A stretch of 64,000 nucleotides of DNA from Flaccisagitta enflata (lineage: Eukaryota; Chaetognatha; Sagittoidea; Aphragmophora). The position numbers and the translations under genes were made by a program. The DNA is taken from contig OZ231127.1 in the NCBI GenBank assembly GCA_965153355.1, forward strand, positions 71,486,001 through 71,550,000, read 5' to 3'. The notes under the pieces were generated by a model. The model worked only from the letters and a program-made list of their open reading frames with translations, searched no databases and was not told the origin of the DNA. This document shows, piece after piece, positions 25,520-40,166 of this stretch; within the stretch, counting starts at the first letter, position 1; the number at the start of each line of letters is the position of its first letter.

Positions 25520-26345
25520 ACAAAAGGACAAACACAGGCAAAGAGACTTACCTAAAGAAGCGAAGATAAAAAATATATAAAAGAAATATTGATATATAAA
25601 AGTTAAGAAAAATATTCAAAAATTCTTTTTTGATCAAGTATATAAAAAATGAGTTTAAGCTTCAACTATTTATTTAAGATTCAACAAAGATTTTTTATTA
25701 AGTGAATTTAAATATTGTTACATATTGGGTACAATTCTTTGAGATATTGTATTGTATTGGTATTGTATTGTATTGGCCCAATACTTTGAAAAATTGTATA
25801 GTGTATTGTATTGTTAAAGAAAATGCAAAATCGCCCGGGCTTGGTGGTGGGGCATGAGAACAAAAGTAGAAGTAGCGGTGAGACTAGAGTCATAGGAACA
25901 AAGCCAAAAGGCGTCCAATAGATGCGTAAGATTTATGATTTAAAGACTTTAAGAGATAAAGAAATGGGGAGAAAGCCCCAGAAATCGCTTTTAAAAAAAA
26001 AATTGTGTTGCGGATCTTCCTTCCTTCGGACCTTCATATAGAGATGCGAGGACGCGTCTAAAAAAGAATGTATAGATGAGACAAGATCACCAAAGAATAA
26101 GTAGAGGTGAGGCCAGAGGACTGAAGAAAAAAAGTGAGGCTTGGGGGCTGAAAAAAAAATCAGAGGTGACGCTTGATGACAGATGAGCAGGTATAGATGA
26201 GGCTAAAGGATTGCGGAATGGTAGTACAGCTACAATTGGCTTGTATGATATGATGGCGTGTTTCTGTTGTCAATCAAATGATAAATCTAGCAATGACTGC
26301 ATGTAAATGTAGCTTCCATCAAGGACCGTTTCATAAGTCCAATTA
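25513..26345. other. Non-coding stretch with a decayed hairpin-family end
   Basis: AT-rich, with a TATTG-repeat patch near 25745-25780. At about 26037-26060 AGATGCGAGGACGCGTCT is followed by AAAAAAG and preceded by CTTCATATAG. This matches the ATGCG-type hairpin end seen at 38332, here with one wobble pair and no visible 5' arm. No gene is seen. Confidence 0.5.
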
Positions 26346-26350
26346 ACAGA

Positions 26351-26477
26351 TGTTACGTAACTGTTGGTATGCCTGCGTTTCGTAACGCCAAAAAACACAC
26401 TTTATGAAACCTCCAAGTGTTTCACTAAGGCGTTTTTAGGTCGTTACGTAACGCAGGCATACCAACAGTTACAACAC
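26351..26477. mobile_element. Short inverted-repeat element, about 127 bp
   Basis: TGTTACGTAACTGTTGGTAT, then GCCTGCGTT, faces the near-perfect complement AACGCAGGCATACCAACAGT, then TACAACA, at the right. The AACGCC/GGCGTT motif extends the pairing inwards. The target duplication is unclear. Confidence 0.65.
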
Positions 26478-26720
26478 GCTGAACAACACAAGTGTTGTAA
26501 CGCTATATTGGCACGCGGCGAAATACCTGGGAGAGGTGAGGCAAATTTGAGATGAGAAAGAGCATTGAAGGCAGAAAATCAAAAATTAAAAACAAGGACG
26601 AAAAAGTATCAACAGAGAGGATAGGCAGGGAGAGGGGTAAAACTGACGTAATATGACTATTTGACAGTGACTGACACAGTAGATGCAGATGCAATGCGTA
26701 GGGAAGAGGGATGAGAAATA

Positions 26721-29296
26721 GGGCCAATGGTTTTTGCATCAAATCAATTGAACACCCCAGCCCGCAGCTTTTTTAACCAGACTATGTCTATACTATTGAA
26801 AACTACTCGCTATATGACTTTTCTCCGTGATTTAGAGGTTCCAGTTTTGATATTTTGATCAGAACTGGATGGTGGTTGTGGTAAAAATGTCAAATTTAGG
26901 TCATTTTGGCCGCAAAATTGGGCCACTTTGCCTTGGAAATCGAACCTAAAATCCATGAGATTATAAAACTAGAGCTCAAGAGCTAACTAGTGGCGCAATC
27001 CGCATGTTTTTATCTTTATTCTTTTAGATTTTAGAGCATTTCAAAGATGAAAGGGTATGAGGGCCATTTTGCAGTGTCAATTTTAAAGGCAATTTTGACT
27101 CTTTTCACATTTTTCAGTATTTCTCAGCTTTAAATGGACTAATTTGCATGAAATTGGTGATCAAATTGAAGAGTTTTTGCTGCTCTAGCTGATGGTAAAA
27201 AAATTTTTGATCAATTTTGCCCTCAATTTTTTTTATTGACTGCCAAAGCAGGTGTAAAAAAGTCAATTTTCTTAAAAATTGGGCAATTTTGGACAAAAAA
27301 TTGGACCGCTTCCATTTTTTAAAAATACTTGAAATCCATGAGCAAAATAAAGTACTGCTCAAGAGCTAACTAGTGGTGCAATTGGCATGTCAATATGTTT
27401 TAGCATTTAGATTTTTCAAAACATCAAAGATCAAAGGGTATGTCAAAATGACCATTTATGGTAAATTTGGCCATTTTGGCCTCAATTTTGGATCACTTTG
27501 CTGTAAAAATCGATAAAAAAATCCATGAGATTATAAAACTAGAGCTTTTATCTTTATTTGTTTAGATTTGAGAGCATTTCAAAGATGAAAGGGTATGAGG
27601 GTCATTTTGCAGTGTCAATTTTAAAGGCAATTTTGACTCTTTTCACATTTTTCAGTATTTCTCAGCTTTAAATGGACCAATTTGCATAAAATTGGTGATC
27701 AAATTCAAGAGTTTTTGCTGCTCTAGCTGATGGGCAATTTTGGACAAAAAATTAGACCACTTCTATTTTTTAAAAATACTTGAAATCCATGAGGAAAATA
27801 AAGTACTGCTCAAGAGCTAACTATTGATGCAATTGGCATGTCAATATGTTTTTGAATTTAGATTTTACAGAACTTCAAAGATAAAAGGGTATGTCAAAAT
27901 GACCATTTATGGTGATTTTGGCCATTTTGGCCTCAATTTTGGGTCACTTTGTCATAGATATCGATAAAAAAATCCATGAGATTATAAAAATAGATTTTTT
28001 GATGCTCCAGCCAATCCTGAAAGAATTTTTGATCAATATGACCCACAAAAAATTCTATCGACTCTTAAAGCAGGCGCTGAAAGCCAGATATTATTGCTTA
28101 TTAGGTGAAATTGGTAGTATGATTACGCAACTTCCAGTTGAAACAAAGCCGGATACCAATTTCGCCTAATAAGCAATAATATCTGGCTTTTAGCACCTGC
28201 TTTGAGAGTCGATAGAATTTTTTGTGGGCCATATTGATCAAAAATTCTTTAGGGATTGGCTGGAGCATGAAAAAATCTTCATTTTGGTCACCAACTTTAC
28301 AATGATTGGTTCATATAAAGCCGAGTTATATCAAAATTTGTGAAAAGAGTCATATTGCCATTAAAATCACAACCACAAAATGACCCTCATACCCTTTCAT
28401 CTTTGAAATGCTCTAAAATCTCAACAAATTAAGATAGAAATATGCGGATTGCACCACTGGTTAGCTCTTGAGCTCTATTTTTATAATCTCATGGATTTTT
28501 TTATCGATATCTATGACAAAGTGACCCAAAATTGAGGCCAAAATGGCCAAAATCACCATAAATGGTCATTTTGACATACCCTTTTATCTTTGAAGTTCTG
28601 TAAAATCTAAATTCAAAAACATATTGACATGCCGATTGCATCAATAGTTAGCTCTTGAGCAGTACTTTATTTTGCTCATGGATTTCAAGTATTTTTAAAA
28701 AATAGAAGTGGTCTAATTTTTTGTCCAAAATTGCCCAATTTTCAAGAAAATTGACTTTTTTACACCTGCTTTGGCAGTCAATAAAAAAAATTGAGGGCAA
28801 AATAGATCAAAAATTTTTTTACCATCAGCTAGAGCAGCAAAAACTCTTCAATTTGATCACCAATTTCATGCAAATTGGTCCATTTAAAGCTGAGAAATAC
28901 TGAAAAATGTGAAAAGAGTCAAAATTGCCTTTAAAATTGACACTGCAAAATGACCCTCATACCCTTTCATCTTTGAAATGCTCTCAAATCTAAACGAATA
29001 AAGATAAAAACATGCGGATTGCGCCACTAGTTAGCTCTTGAGCTCTAGTTTTATAATCTCATGGATTTTAGGTTCGATTTCCAAGGCAAAGTGGCCCAAT
29101 TTTGCGGCCAAAATGACCTAAATTTGACATTTTTACCACAACCACCATCCAGTTCTGATCAAGATATCAAAACTGGAACCTATAAATCACGGAGAAAAGT
29201 CATATAGCGAGTAGTTTTCAATACTATAGACATAGTCTGTTTAAAAAAGCTGCGGGCTGGGGTGTTCAATTGATTTGATGCAAAAACCATTGGCCC
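26721..29296. mobile_element. Giant TA-flanked foldback element, 2576 bp
   Basis: The left arm (26721-28117) and right arm (28155-29296) are inverted complements over more than 1.1 kb, separated by only 37 bases. The tips are GGGCCAATGGTTTTTGCATC and its complement, flanked by TA (26719-26720 and 29297-29298). The left arm is about 255 bp longer because a module containing AAGATGAAAGGGTATGAGGG is present twice (27045 and 27580). No transposase frame is seen; short frames in the arms mirror each other. It behaves like a non-autonomous mariner-type foldback element. Confidence 0.85.
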
Positions 29297-29298
29297 TA

Positions 29299-30225
29299 AT
29301 GAGAAAAAAACGGGTAGATTAGGACTGAAACAGAGAAAGATTTGAATGGGGCGGTGGAAAAGGAATTGTTTAGGTAAGTGGGAGAGACAGAAACGTGTCA
29401 ATAGATGAGGCCTAGAGAAACTATAAAGGTGCATATGGCAGAACCAGAAGTAAGTTAGAGGTAACAGCAGTGGTAAAGCGCGAGGCAAAGGCAGGGAAGA
29501 AGCAATATGAATGGAGTGAATGAAGTAAGAAGGCAGATATGAGCCCGAACTGAGAGACAGATAGTAAGCTCTCAAACAAGGGACTGATAAAGGAGAAAAC
29601 AAAGTAAAGAAAAAGCAAAACCTAACAAATGAAATGGCCAGAGTAAGCTTGAGAAAAAAAGGACACAAGGTTTTTTTCGGTAATTGCAAGTCGATTTGAT
29701 TTTGGATTATCTTGATTGACTCAAGATGTAAATGCGATTACTCAATCAAGTCAACACTCGACGCCCAACGTTTTGGCCCTCCTTCTAGTCCAAAGTAAAT
29801 ACGAAATAACTGAGTTGAATCAATTGAATCAGTGTGCGCGGTGCTCCTTACTCAACGGTTGATGGTCTCAATCAAGTACTCTAGTTTGATAAAGACCTCC
29901 AGTCAAGTCCCACTGTAACGGATCAAAGAGTATTGGAACGGATATAAAACTTTGATTCCCTCAAGTCTTATTCTATTGATTTCTTCATCAGCAATAATGG
30001 CAATCAACTCATGATGAATGAAATTTGTTGGCCTATTTACATCCATTATTGCGGGGCAAATTGTGTATTGGGGAATCTTCCTATTTTACTGGTAAATGAT
30101 GCAAAAAGCTCTTAAATGGCAAATGATGTTAAGAATTATATGCTGTTTTTGTATAAGGTCACAATTTTTCATCTATTTGATCAGCAACTTCCTACTAATT
30201 GTTTATTGTCTCATGACCATGTGGC
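29299..30225. other. Non-coding stretch without recognisable gene
   Basis: Mixed composition, with several CAATCAAG/CTTGATTG-like patches at 29690-29900. No gene is seen. Confidence 0.5.
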
Positions 30226-30229
30226 ACAA

Positions 30230-30392
30230 AAATTGGTAATTTATGGCGAAGATAAGGGAAACAAGGCCAAGTAGACCTATAAGGTGCGCCAAGTGGATGG
30301 TCAAATGAATGCATTACCAACAGACAGACCGACCAACCCACCAACAGATGGACACAGCCAGGTAAAGGGGTGCTTTGGCGCACCTAAAAGAG
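30230..30392 (+). repeat. Covarying-hairpin dispersed repeat, GGTGCGCC type
   Basis: AACAAGGCCAAGTAGACCTA leads to the 5' arm AGGTGCGCCAA (30282-30292). A short GACAGACCGACCAACC tract and CACAGCCAGGTAAAG follow, then the 3' end GGTGCTTTGGCGCACCT (30369-30385) and AAAAG. The 5' and 3' arms are complementary over 11 bases, with a sequence unrelated to the common GTCGCG arm. Confidence 0.75.
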
Positions 30393-31590
30393 GTAAAATA
30401 AAATCACTGAAATCATTGCAACACTTTTCATCGATTTCAGTACATCATGCAACGTGATTTGCATCTTAGAAGGGAAAAAAGGGTCACGTTCGTAGCTTTT
30501 GTATGGTCTGCAAGTGTTTGTCAATTCAATAAATGTAGACACTTTTTCCTTCCCAAATGTGGCCTCAGCTGGAAATTACTCGGCAAGAAAAAACAACTTT
30601 CTACCTCACATAAAAACTGGCCTCTCTGAATCCTTTTTTACATTACCAATTTATTGTCGCTTGATTGATGCCTCTGTAAGTGTATCTTGACATCTCGCCG
30701 ACCGATGTAAAACTATATGACTCGATTTCATCTGCTTTGCATATGAAAACTTCCATGACATGTTTCAATTTTCATAATAGATAAGAAGTCTCGCTTCGAT
30801 CTGAAGAATCTTTTTATCTATATGATAAACTGTGTGTTTCCCTTCTCGGTGGGCCAACGCACCTCAATAAGAGGCTCTTGTCATCGGTCCTTCCATTTCT
30901 TTTATCCATCATCACTTTTCATTATCATCGAGAGTGAGAATGCGAACGAACAGACCATAAGAAAACTTCCAGAAAAAAAATTCGGGAGAGCGTTTCTAGC
31001 ACGCAAAAAAAAGTATTAGAAAAACACTGGAGAGTTTGCATTCAATAGCCTTCTGTGCAAGGTGCAAGTGACCCATTGTGTTTGCATTCAGCGCCCATTT
31101 CCTGAGTTGACCTATTGTGTCCGGCAGTGATGCCCTTCTGCGACGTATAAAAAGAAAGCTTATCAGTCATGGTCAAATGCTTGACTGCCCATCCCAGGCA
31201 TGGATGAGCTCATCCGCTTGACTACCTCTTGGGCATACTTGCGCTTCAGTGCCCCAAATTAGAGCAATAAAACAAGTGGTTAAACACATACAGCAAAGTA
31301 TGTGGGAGCATACCGCTTTCACCGCTTCTGCTTCCCCTTCCATTTTGTAGTTCAAATACTATTTGTAGCACCAAAATGGAAGCAGTCATCGCTGCCACAT
31401 CCCTAGTTACAGCGCCGTGTGTCCTAAATTTGAATTTAGGTTAGTCGAGTTGCAGCTCCGCCCTGACATTGCTCATTTTTTCATTTTTCTTTTCATTTTC
31501 TAAGAAAGTTTACCATTTTTGCACGCTTGTAAAGTTCTTTTTTCCTCTCTTGTACATAAATTTTCTTTTCCTTTTGAAAGATTTTACCAA
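30393..31590. other. Non-coding stretch without recognisable gene
   Basis: Comparatively repeat-poor sequence. Short frames (for example 31173-31355 minus) have no recognisable domain. Nothing is supportable. Confidence 0.5.
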
Positions 31591-31591
31591 C

Positions 31592-31762
31592 TACACATCA
31601 TCATCTCTGGCATACTGTGCTCCGTCTCTCTTGGGTAGCTAAACCAAATTACACATCATCATCTCTGGCATACTGTGTTTCGTCTCTCTTGGGTATCTAA
31701 GCCAAATAACACAGCATCATCTCTAGCATACTGTGTTCGGTCTCTCTTGGGTATCTCAGCGT
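31592..31762. repeat. 59-bp tandem repeat, three copies
   Basis: The unit CACATCATCATCTCTGGCAT, then ACTGTG-TCCGTCTCTCTTGGGTA-CTAA, begins near 31593, 31652 and 31711. Copies differ by a few substitutions each. Confidence 0.9.
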
Positions 31763-32191
31763 TTCCGCCCAGAGCAGCATTTGCCTCTGATGAATGCCAT
31801 GGGTGAAGCACCATCGCATTATGCTCGCATCTTTCCTTCTGTTTATTTTTTTTTTCTTTATTGGTCATGTTCACACAGCGTAAATTTTTTTCTATACTAA
31901 TCCCAATAGAATCTAGGCAACATTTGAGTATTACATTTTTTGCGAGAGTGGCATAAGAGATTGAGAGAGAGCGATAAATGATGGCTTTTTGTAATTGGTC
32001 TGTCCGTCGCGTCGGTCACGCATTTGCACAAGTCTTGTTTTCATACTTCCTCTTTGCTGCTTTCATTGGATGAATGCGTTCCTGTTTTTTTTTTATCAAA
32101 AACATTCGCTTGATTGATACATTTATTGTCTTCGGAGAGTGGGTACATTGGATGTTTGTGTCACTCTGACATCATTTTTGCTTACATTTTA

Positions 32192-32413
<222 letters not shown>

Positions 32414-32659
32414 TATGTGTGGTTTGATATCTTGGTAAGGATGAGCAGGAAACCACGCAAAGTGGCCAATGAAACTCAATAATCAACAAGAAAATATGAC
32501 ACATGGAAAGAGCATAAAACCAATTATACTGGTTGATGCATTGGTGCTTTATCTTTTGCCTAAACAACACCATTTGCCGTCACTCCCACACTATATAGAA
32601 ATTGGATTAGAAAAAAGCAATAAATAAACCATCAGACATACAAACAGTGACGGCAAAAA

Positions 32660-32828
32660 AAGGAATGAAAGAAAGAAGGAAAAAAAGAGAGAAAGAAAGA
32701 AAGAGAGAGAAAGAAAGAGAAAGAAAGAGAAAGAAAGAGAAAGAAAGAGAAAGAAAGAAAAAGAAAGAGAGAGAAAGAAAAAAAATAAAAAGAAAGGAAG
32801 GAAGGAAGAAAAAAGAAAGGAAGAAAAA

Positions 32829-32899
<71 letters not shown>

Positions 32900-32900
32900 C
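32660..32900. repeat. (GAAA)n microsatellite
   Basis: Interrupted GAAA/GAGA sequence becoming a pure GAAA run at about 32830-32899. Confidence 0.95.
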
Positions 32901-35520
<2,620 letters not shown>

Positions 35521-35634
35521 TATTGTTGTTTTCATTTCAACGCTGATGATAACGGTAATGGTGTTAGGTGTTGTTGCTCTTCTAGTTTCTATCGTCGTTG
35601 TCCATTTATTAATGTTTGTGCTAAGTTTTTCCAT

Positions 35635-35681
35635 CTCTCTTGGTCTCTCTTGGTCTCTCTTGGTCTCTCTTGGTCTCTCTT
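35635..35681. repeat. 10-bp minisatellite
   Basis: CTCTCTTGGT is repeated four to five times. Confidence 0.9.
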
Positions 35682-35846
35682 CACGTCTCTGTTGGCCCAT
35701 TTCTCTACTCTGCCTTTTCGGCATTTCGCCCAATCTATCAGGACTGACGTGTAATTGCGGCATAGCCTCTCTTTTTTAGATGAAGGTTAAGGTTTCCCTT
35801 TTTGAGTTATTGACTGACGCACAACCGTGTCGAGACACACAGAGAA

Positions 35847-35848
35847 AG

Positions 35849-35942
<94 letters not shown>
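35847..35942. repeat. (GA)n microsatellite
   Basis: About 48 GA units. Confidence 0.97.
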
Positions 35943-35946
<4 letters not shown>

Positions 35947-36464
35947 AAAATACATGAAAACAAGTGGTGCGCGTCAAGTGACTGGTGCCACATCGAGGTA
36001 AATGCTGGGAGTAAATGTGGGAGTGACTCCGAAAGGGACAAGAGAGGGAAAACAGGACAAAGACAGTGGAGAGGAGTGGTCGGTGAGGAGTTTGGGGAGT
36101 GGAAGAAGGAGAGGAGTCAGAAAGAGAGGAAGGGTCTGAGAAGGGAAGGCAGTCAAGGGAGGGAAGGAGAGGGTAAAGGGAAACAACAGGAGAGAGAAGT
36201 CAAACTGAGGGTGTGAGGTAGAGAGGGATTCAGAGTGAGAGGAGAGGAAAAGGAAAGCGGAGAGGAGATGAGGAAGATAAGGCGATGGAGGGCGAATTGA
36301 GAGAATAAAACGAGGGGGATGTAGAGGGAATGAAAAGGATTGAATGGGGATGCAAAGAGGAGTGGGGTGAGGAAAGAAGAGGACTCGGTAGAGAGAAAAG
36401 CAAATAAGAAAAGTGAAGAAGAAAAATAGGGAAAAGAAAGGAAAAGAGAAGGTCGAAAAGAAAA

Positions 36465-36672
36465 TGTAACAAGTGACGCGAGGTCACAATATCGTTGCGG
36501 ACGGGTGGGCAAGGGCATCCAAGCCAACCCACCTCCAACACTCAAACATACACAAAAAATATCGAAAACGCTCGTTTTCAACTCGATCATTATGATGGAC
36601 CGACCAACCAATGGACCGACCGACCAACGGATGGACAAAGCCTCTTATAGAGTTGCGTGTCCGCAACTAAAA
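36465..36672 (+). repeat. Covarying-hairpin dispersed repeat, GTTGCG type, well preserved
   Basis: The block GACGCGAGGTCACAATATCG precedes the 5' arm GTTGCGGAC (36494-36502) and GGGTGGGCAAGGGCAT. A GACCGACCAACC tract and AAAGCCTCTTATAGA follow, then the hairpin GTTGCGTGTCCGCAAC (36652-36667) and TAAAAAG. The 5' arm is perfectly complementary to GTCCGCAAC at 36659-36667. Confidence 0.8.
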
Positions 36673-36809
36673 AGAAAAAAAAAAGAAAAAAAAGAACAGA
36701 AAGTGATAGAAGAAAGGGAAATTGAGAGATGAGGTGAGGTCGTGACCAGAAATGGCAGCTCACACGTGAAAGAGTCATTTAGGTTGAATCTTAACTGTTG
36801 ATTGATGAG

Positions 36810-37170
36810 AGACCGATGACGACCTAGTTATGTAAGGGACCAAAGACGGTGTTTAAAGAGGCTGACTTAACCTCGATGATCCCACTTATTGGAAGAGCAG
36901 CATGAACGATCATCAGTTGACGATACTTAATGGATATAAAACTGTCCCATGAGCTGATGATGACCAAGTCAATGGAAGGAATCGAAGGCGGCATCTACTG
37001 TTTACCTCACCTTGATAATTCTACTCATTGGAAGAACAGCTTATTAGTTAATGTTATTTGATAGGCATAAAATTTCCTATCCGCTGATGATGACCAAGTG
37101 ATTTAAGGGACCGAAGAAAGAATTCAAAGAGGCTGATTGAACCTCGATAATGCTACTCGCATAGGTCGAC
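36810..37170. repeat. Diverged tandem repeat, about 130-140 bp, roughly three copies
   Basis: Motifs GATGA(C/T)GACC-AGT, AAGGGACC(A/G)AAGA, and CCTCGAT(G/A)AT-C-ACTCATTGGAAG recur near 36815, 36956 and 37086. They are strongly diverged, so the array is old. Confidence 0.65.
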
Positions 37171-38130
37171 TTCGGACGCTTAACCTCATATAGTTGATAA
37201 AAAAGTAACCCATTTGTTGCTGAAAAGACTAGGCAGAAGAACCTAGACCAATGGCAAAACTCCCATCTGTAATAATCATCGATCATTTGGGAAAACTTCA
37301 TTTATTCTCAACCAAAATATATCGACTCATCTAATTGAGTTGAAAATGTTGTTTTGATTTGTTGAAGAAGATATTTTTGGGCACTAGCACGAAATGTTAA
37401 AAAAAATCAGTGCCTCTTATTGATTCTTAAATTGATATTTTCTATACTTATGAAAAATCAGAATAATTTAGTTTAAAGGCAGTAAAGCCTCTTTTAAAAG
37501 TCCAGAAGTTTTCTTCGATGATACGCTTAATGTTACATATTAATTGCCACATTTAGTCATATTTACCCATATCAAACTGCTACTGATGGGACTGAAAAGA
37601 GAAAAGAGATTGATTCTCATAGCCACATCATATCAACCAACACATAACCAAAAAGTACAGAAAGAGAATAGGAAAAAGAAAAGAAAAGAATTCCTCCACC
37701 AATTAGATGCTCAGTTCCGTCTGATATCGCTGGAAACTCGCTGAATCACACGCGGCCTTTTTTTTTCGCGGGCAAAGTCTTTATTGTCCACGATTGTGAT
37801 GAATCTTGGCGAGCCCCAGATGTTGCAAGACGAAGACGAAGACACAGATTCGCGGCTGTGGATTGTTGACGAAAACGAAGGTAGTCCGTGGAATTAATGG
37901 GACGTCAATGTGAAGCAAGAGATAGACGGGAGAGAAAGACATCTTTGGATAGACATGTGTTGCTCATGCGCAGAATTGGGATCGGTTCATACTTTTCTTT
38001 TCATGGTGAGTTGGAATGGAAGTTCCATTGGTAGCCGACGGGAGCGAAAATCTGCTACGCTGTAAGAGAATTTACACCACCACTGGTTCTGACCCACTGA
38101 CAAGCATTTACTTGACACTAACTGTACTAT
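37171..38130. other. Non-coding stretch without recognisable gene
   Basis: Mixed composition. A short plus-strand frame of 32 codons at 37799-37897 is acidic and ends SPWN, but it is too short to support as a gene. Confidence 0.45.
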
Positions 38131-38355
38131 CAACAAGCCCAGGCGGGCAACTCGATGCGTCATCTGCGTGACATTAGAAGAGGCGTAACGGACGGACGGA
38201 CGGACGGACGGACGGACGGACGGACGGACGGACGGACGGACGGACGGACGGACGGACGGACGGACGGTAGGACGGACGGACGGACGGACGGGTGGACGGA
38301 CGGTAGGACGGACGGACAGACCCTCTTATAGAGATGCGATGACGCATCTAAAAAC
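38130..38355 (+). repeat. Covarying-hairpin dispersed repeat, GATGCG type, with long (GGAC)n tract
   Basis: The 5' arm GATGCGTCAT (38154-38163) is perfectly complementary to ATGACGCATC (38339-38348) in the 3' hairpin AGATGCGATGACGCATCT (38332-38349), which is followed by AAAAAC. The tract between is about 100 bp of GGAC repeats (38190-38300) and ACCCTCTTATAG. All three arm copies share a sequence different from the common family arm. Confidence 0.85.
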
Positions 38356-38785
38356 GGCTAAAAAGGTTTCACTCCCGGTGTCTACCATTGGACCGCATAA
38401 TTCAAAAAAGGTTAGTGCAATATGGTGACATGTATAGTACCTTCTGGCACAGTAAGGGGGTGGAGGATACTATGGATGAGCGTGGTGAAAAGGTGATGAA
38501 ATAGTGGAAAGTGTATTTGAGCGCTGCTCATCACTAGATAGGCATATTGAAGGGATAGGATATACAATTAGATTGTAAATTGGCACTTTACCCACTGTGT
38601 AAGGCTAATCGATTCGTTCAGCAAAGCTGTATCAGCATGAACAGTTTCGGTCGGGAGCACAAAAACGGGCTTAAAGATAAATCGTTAATCAACGCCCATT
38701 AAGGACAGCTCCTTGGCAAGGTAAACAGGAACAACGATTATTTGAGCGCGGCTGACTCGGCCTTTGGGGAAAAACACGAGACAAT

Positions 38786-38911
<126 letters not shown>

Positions 38912-39237
38912 TTAACAGAAAAAAAAGCAGACAGACAGAATGACAGACATTGTACGACAATCAAACAGACTGGAAGACAATTCAAGACACTAAAAATGAA
39001 GGGAGGGTGGAATAAATGCAATAAAGGAACCAAGTTCAAAAGAAAATTAAGGCTTTGTAAAAGCTCTTTAATAAAGAATATCGTAGTAAGGCTCAAAATT
39101 AAAAAAATAATTACGCATGTACGACGTTGTTGAACTTTTTCTAAAATATGATTATTAGTTTAAAAGTCTTTAATGATCCTTCACATACATACGTATGGAA
39201 GATGATGATGGAAGTTGATGATTGTTGAATATTCTTT

Positions 39238-39395
39238 TCAGTCACGGACTCGCGACTCTATAAGAGGCTTTGTCCGTCCGTCGGTCACACATTTTGGATG
39301 ATCTGTGAGTGACTGGGTGTAGAAGGAGGTGTGGAACGGGGTTGTACACCCCTGCGCACCCGTCCGTGAGGACATTGTTACCCCGCGTTACTGGT
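39238..39395 (-). repeat. Covarying-hairpin dispersed repeat, GTCCGTGAC type
   Basis: On the minus strand the 3' end is GTCGCGAGTCCGTGAC (complement of 39241-39256), preceded by AAAGCCTCTTATAGA and a short GACGGAC tract. The 5' arm CTCACGGAC (complement of 39362-39370) pairs with GTCCGTGA over eight of nine bases. The 5' block GGGGTAACAATGTCC matches the GTTGCG subtype. Confidence 0.7.
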
Positions 39396-39535
39396 TCATT
39401 CTAGGACTCTTCCAGACTCAAGTCGTTGAAACTGGAAAAAATTGAGGGTTCCATTTCTGAGAATCGAATTTCAAGAAATTGTTCAACGTGATTGACACAA
39501 TTGTTTTTCTCTCTCTCTCCTTCTTATTTTCTTTC

Positions 39536-39543
39536 TTTCTTAT

Positions 39544-39631
<88 letters not shown>

Positions 39632-39633
39632 TC
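39536..39633. repeat. (TTTC)n microsatellite
   Basis: About 24 units, abutting the foldback element at 39634. Confidence 0.96.
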
Positions 39634-40047
39634 GATGATCTATGCTTTCACACATATAATTCTTTCTCCACCTCCCTCCCTCGTCCTCCCAGTCTCGAGG
39701 CTCAAACCCCAGTCTCAAGACTCAAATCTCAGTCTCTTGGCCCAAATCCTAGCCTCAAGACCCATATTCTAGCCTGGAGGCCCAAATCCTAGTCTGGAGG
39801 CCCAAATCCCATCCTTGAGACCCAAATCCCAGCCAAGAGGCCCAGGTCCTAGCCTCCAGGATGAGATTTGGGCTTCCAGAGTAGGATTTGGGCCTCCAGG
39901 CTCGGATATGGGCCTTGAGGCTAGGATTTGGGCCACGAGACTGGGATTTGGGTCTTGAGACTGGGGTTTGGGCCTCGAGACTGGGGGGGGGGGCGAACGG
40001 ACAGACGGAGAAGAAAATTCCCCATATGTGTGAAAGCATAGGTCATC
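39634..40047. mobile_element. Foldback element enclosing an inverted 20-bp minisatellite
   Basis: GATGATCTATGCTTTCACAC (from 39634) is inverted at 40024-40047, matching over 23 of 24 bases in the full 24-base terminus. Between them a minisatellite of about 20 bp (GGCCCAAATCCTAGCCT...) runs in one orientation to about 39858 and in the opposite orientation afterwards (GGATTTGGGCCT...). The right flank (GGGGCCGCTGCCCTGCCTCC and onwards to 40125) is homologous to the sequence after 40818, so the two neighbouring elements belong to one family. Confidence 0.75.
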
Positions 40048-40166
40048 GACCACTTTGGGGCCGCTGCCCTGCCTCCCCTTCAACTGCAAGCACAACCCAC
40101 TAAGGCAGGGCAAGGGCACCGCTGACCATCTAACGCTTTTGCGACTATTCTTCCTTGCTTTTTCTT

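Noticed and set aside
37799-37897. 32-codon acidic frame ending SPWN
   Set aside because: Plausible as an exon end, but too short, and no splice site or homologue could be supported.
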